Source: an uncultured Clostridia bacterium (GTDB taxonomy: Bacteria; Bacillota; Clostridia; Oscillospirales; Ruminococcaceae). From it: 6,669 nt of DNA. The notes beneath the pieces are model-generated. The model ran no database searches. It saw only the letters and a list, made by a program, of their open reading frames with translations, and had not been told where the DNA came from. Positions 5,020 to 6,669 of this stretch are shown piece after piece. The stretch is from positions 1-6,669 of the forward strand of contig CAMAJC010000111.1 in assembly GCA_945835425.1 (NCBI GenBank), in the 5' to 3' direction. A program made the position numbers and the translations under genes. Position 1 is the first letter of the stretch. The number at the start of each line of letters is the position of its first letter.

Positions 5020-6541
5020 AAAAATCGAGGCTGTGCTCCTGTCCGCGGATCTCGTCCCGTTCCAGCTCGGCGGTGATCGCGGCCTTGCGGGAACCGAGGA
5101 GCAGGGTCTTGTTATAGGCATAGTACCGCTCGCAGCCGTTGTCGGTGATAAACGGCCCGGAATCCGGCCCGAGGGTCAGCTCGGTCACGAAAATAACCAT
5201 CTCCTGCCCTTCCCCGAAAGCATTTTCCATGAAATCAAAGGCGTATTCGAGCGCCTGCGAAGCTGTTTCGGTCAGAGCTTCTGTCTGGTCAGCCTGTGCG
5301 GTGAAGCCGCAGCGCACCTGTTCAAAGGCCGCATCTGCGGTGTCCGCATCCGGCGTCCAGCTCCGCAGCAAACTAAGCTCCTGCGCGTCTGTCTCCGCAG
5401 CCCGTTTATCCAGCGGATTGCGCTGCCGGGAAAGGCGCTCCTCTTCGCCCATGAGCATCCCTTCCCAGATTTTCCGCGGCGTTTCTCCGGCTCCGACCGA
5501 CGCACCGGCCAGCGCACGGTAGGATTTGAGGAACTCGTAGCAGCCATCGGTCACTCCCGCCGCTTTCCGGGCAGCGGCAAACTGCACCGAAAGTCCGCTG
5601 ATCAGCAGGCTCACTAAACTCAGCCGTTCATCAAAAGACGCTTCCATTGCCCGCGCGTACAACCCCGGGCGGATTCGGCCTGCGAGAATCTCCTCCACGC
5701 CGTAATCCGCCTGGTATTTTTTGTACAGTTCAAGGTAGGCCGCCACATCTCTGGCCACTTCCTCATGCTGCAAAAACTGGTGCACCAGCTCCCAGTCGAC
5801 CGGCAGCCCCAGCTCCTCATATACATATAATAATTCCGACAAATCCTCCCAGCCGCGGGCTGTCACGAACTGTGCGCCGTCCACATCGGGGATGATCTTA
5901 TAAAAGTGCTGCGGGCGCAGCTCCAGATAGCTCAAAATCGCCGGGTGGAGGCCCTTCGCTCTGGCATACTCCTTCCAGACCGGCAGGTCGGCCTCCAAAT
6001 CCATCCGCCGCACCCGGTCCAGGGTCACGATGTCAAAATCCCGCACCGACTTGTTGTATTCCGGCGGATTGCCCGCGGCGACGATCAGCCATCCTTCCGG
6101 CAGGGACTGGTTGCCGAAGGTCTTGCACTGCAAAAATTGCAGCATCGTCGGCGCTAAGGTCTCCGAAACGCAGTTGATCTCGTCAATAAACAGAATGCCT
6201 TCCTTCTGCCCGGCTTCAATCCTGTCCCAGACGCTCGAAAGGATTTCGCTCATGGTGTAGGCTGTAACCGCACGGGTCTCGCCGCCGTAGGTGCGCTGCT
6301 CGATAAAGGGCAGGCCGACCGCGGATTGCCGGGTGTGGTGGGTGATCGTGTAGGCCACCAGACCGATTTTGCACTCTGCCGCAGCCTGCTCCATGATCTG
6401 GGTTTTGCCGATGCCGGGCGGCCCGATCAGCAAAAGCGGCCGCTGCCGGATCGCCGGGATGCGGTAATGCCCGGCGGCGTCCTTGGACAGATAGGCCTGC
6501 ACCGTATGAATAATTTCCTCTTTTGCCCGTTTTATATTCAT
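5018..6541 (-). CDS. MoxR-like AAA+ ATPase (AAA_5 type)
   Basis: This 507-residue protein carries an N-terminal AAA+ module and a long helical C-terminal half. Walker A is GPPGIGKT (residues 40-47), Walker B is ILFIDEIN (116-123), sensor 1 is AAGNPP (155-160), and LDRVRRMDLE (174-183) is the likely arginine-finger region. Between Walker A and B lies HHTRQSAVGLPFIEQRTYGGE, the pore/substrate-loop zone typical of MoxR/dynein-related ATPases, including the L-P-F motif. Such ATPases act as cytoplasmic chaperones that remodel or activate partner complexes, generally with a VWA protein. Residues about 260-507 match no family I recognise. The ATG has AAAGGA about 9 nt upstream (6555-6550). The downstream co-oriented neighbour is the LRR protein; no VWA gene is present here. 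All ATPase motifs are intact, so it is predicted active; the substrate is unknown. Confidence 0.9.
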   Translation of the reverse strand: MNIKRAKEEIIHTVQAYLSKDAAGHYRIPAIRQRPLLLIGPPGIGKTQIMEQAAAECKIGLVAYTITHHTRQSAVGLPFIEQRTYGGETRAVTAYTMSEILSSVWDRIEAGQKEGILFIDEINCVSETLAPTMLQFLQCKTFGNQSLPEGWLIVAAGNPPEYNKSVRDFDIVTLDRVRRMDLEADLPVWKEYARAKGLHPAILSYLELRPQHFYKIIPDVDGAQFVTARGWEDLSELLYVYEELGLPVDWELVHQFLQHEEVARDVAAYLELYKKYQADYGVEEILAGRIRPGLYARAMEASFDERLSLVSLLISGLSVQFAAARKAAGVTDGCYEFLKSYRALAGASVGAGETPRKIWEGMLMGEEERLSRQRNPLDKRAAETDAQELSLLRSWTPDADTADAAFEQVRCGFTAQADQTEALTETASQALEYAFDFMENAFGEGQEMVIFVTELTLGPDSGPFITDNGCERYYAYNKTLLLGSRKAAITAELERDEIRGQEHSLDF

Positions 6542-6566
6542 TTTATTATTCCTTTCGTATACATAT

Positions 6567-6594
6567 CCGGTGGCGACCGCAGGTCGCCGCTACA
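6567..6594 (-). repeat. GTAG...CCGG palindrome element, copy 3
   Basis: On the minus strand this reads TGTAGC, then a perfect 7-bp stem GGCGACC/GGTCGCC with loop TGC, then ACCGG. Its ends match the copy at 1791-1819 (TGTAG and ACCGG), although the stem sequence is different. It sits 25 bp upstream of the ATPase start codon and would be in its 5' leader or next to its promoter. Confidence 0.65.
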
Positions 6595-6669
6595 ACATAA
6601 AAATACTTGCAAGGGGTTTTCTTCAATCTGGAAAACAGACAAATCCCATCGCGGACGGTCCGCCGTTCC
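6595..6669. other. Right-edge upstream region of the ATPase gene, with a palindrome
   Basis: No gene is visible. GCGGAC (6651-6656) and GTCCGC (6658-6663) form a 13-bp perfect palindrome around a single G at the window edge, possibly another repeat remnant. The minus strand has TTGAAG and TTGCAA boxes but no good -10 at the proper distance, so I do not call a promoter for the ATPase gene. Confidence 0.35.

Noticed and set aside
4821..5021. 66-codon plus-strand frame ending in LFIIHFSLFIIH
   Set aside because: Its C-terminus is again translated repeat tail; no ribosome binding site or homology.
6595..6650. Sigma-A promoter for the ATPase gene (TTGAAG or TTGCAA boxes, minus strand)
   Set aside because: No -10 element of acceptable quality at 16-18 bp; the downstream sequence is the GC-rich palindrome.

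Overview
The window is a GC-rich bacterial chromosomal segment, most likely from a Clostridia member of the Oscillospiraceae/Ruminococcaceae type. The reasons are an AddA (not RecB) recombination nuclease, a textbook sigma-A promoter, strong AAGGAGG-type ribosome binding sites, a yybP-ykoY riboswitch, a cytoplasmic BspA-type LRR protein, and AT-rich intergenic repeats set among GC-rich genes. The taxonomic call is inference from gene content.

Layout. Bases 2-1624 (+) are the C-terminal part of addA, which is cut by the left edge. Bases 1625-1941 hold only degenerate repeats, two GC-rich palindromes and a terminator. Bases 1942-3363 (-) encode a flotillin (SPFH protein). Upstream of it, read on the minus strand, lies a complete regulatory module: a TTGACG-17-TATAAT promoter (3626-3598), a yybP-ykoY-type manganese riboswitch aptamer (3589-3480) and an intrinsic terminator (3489-3447) whose 5' arm is also the 3' strand of aptamer helix P1. 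A second terminator (1938-1895) closes the unit, so the flotillin looks monocistronic and Mn2+-activated.

Bases 3752-4714 (-) encode a 320-residue LRR_5-type protein, and 5018-6541 (-) a 507-residue MoxR-like AAA+ ATPase. The two are co-oriented but separated by 303 bp. A putative VWA partner, usual for MoxR ATPases, is not in the window.

Two families of small repeats decorate the intergenic spaces. The first has three copies (3685-3745, 4735-4797, 4957-5019), each a perfect hairpin of variable sequence with a 3-nt loop, joined to an exactly 44-nt tail built of CATTATT-like heptads. These sit around the LRR gene and at the end of the ATPase gene. The second is a GTAG...CCGG palindrome family (1683-1709, 1791-1819, 6567-6594) whose stems differ by compensatory changes.

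The most notable observation is a Mn2+ riboswitch placed directly in front of a flotillin rather than the usual metal exporter. The hairpin-heptad elements come second.
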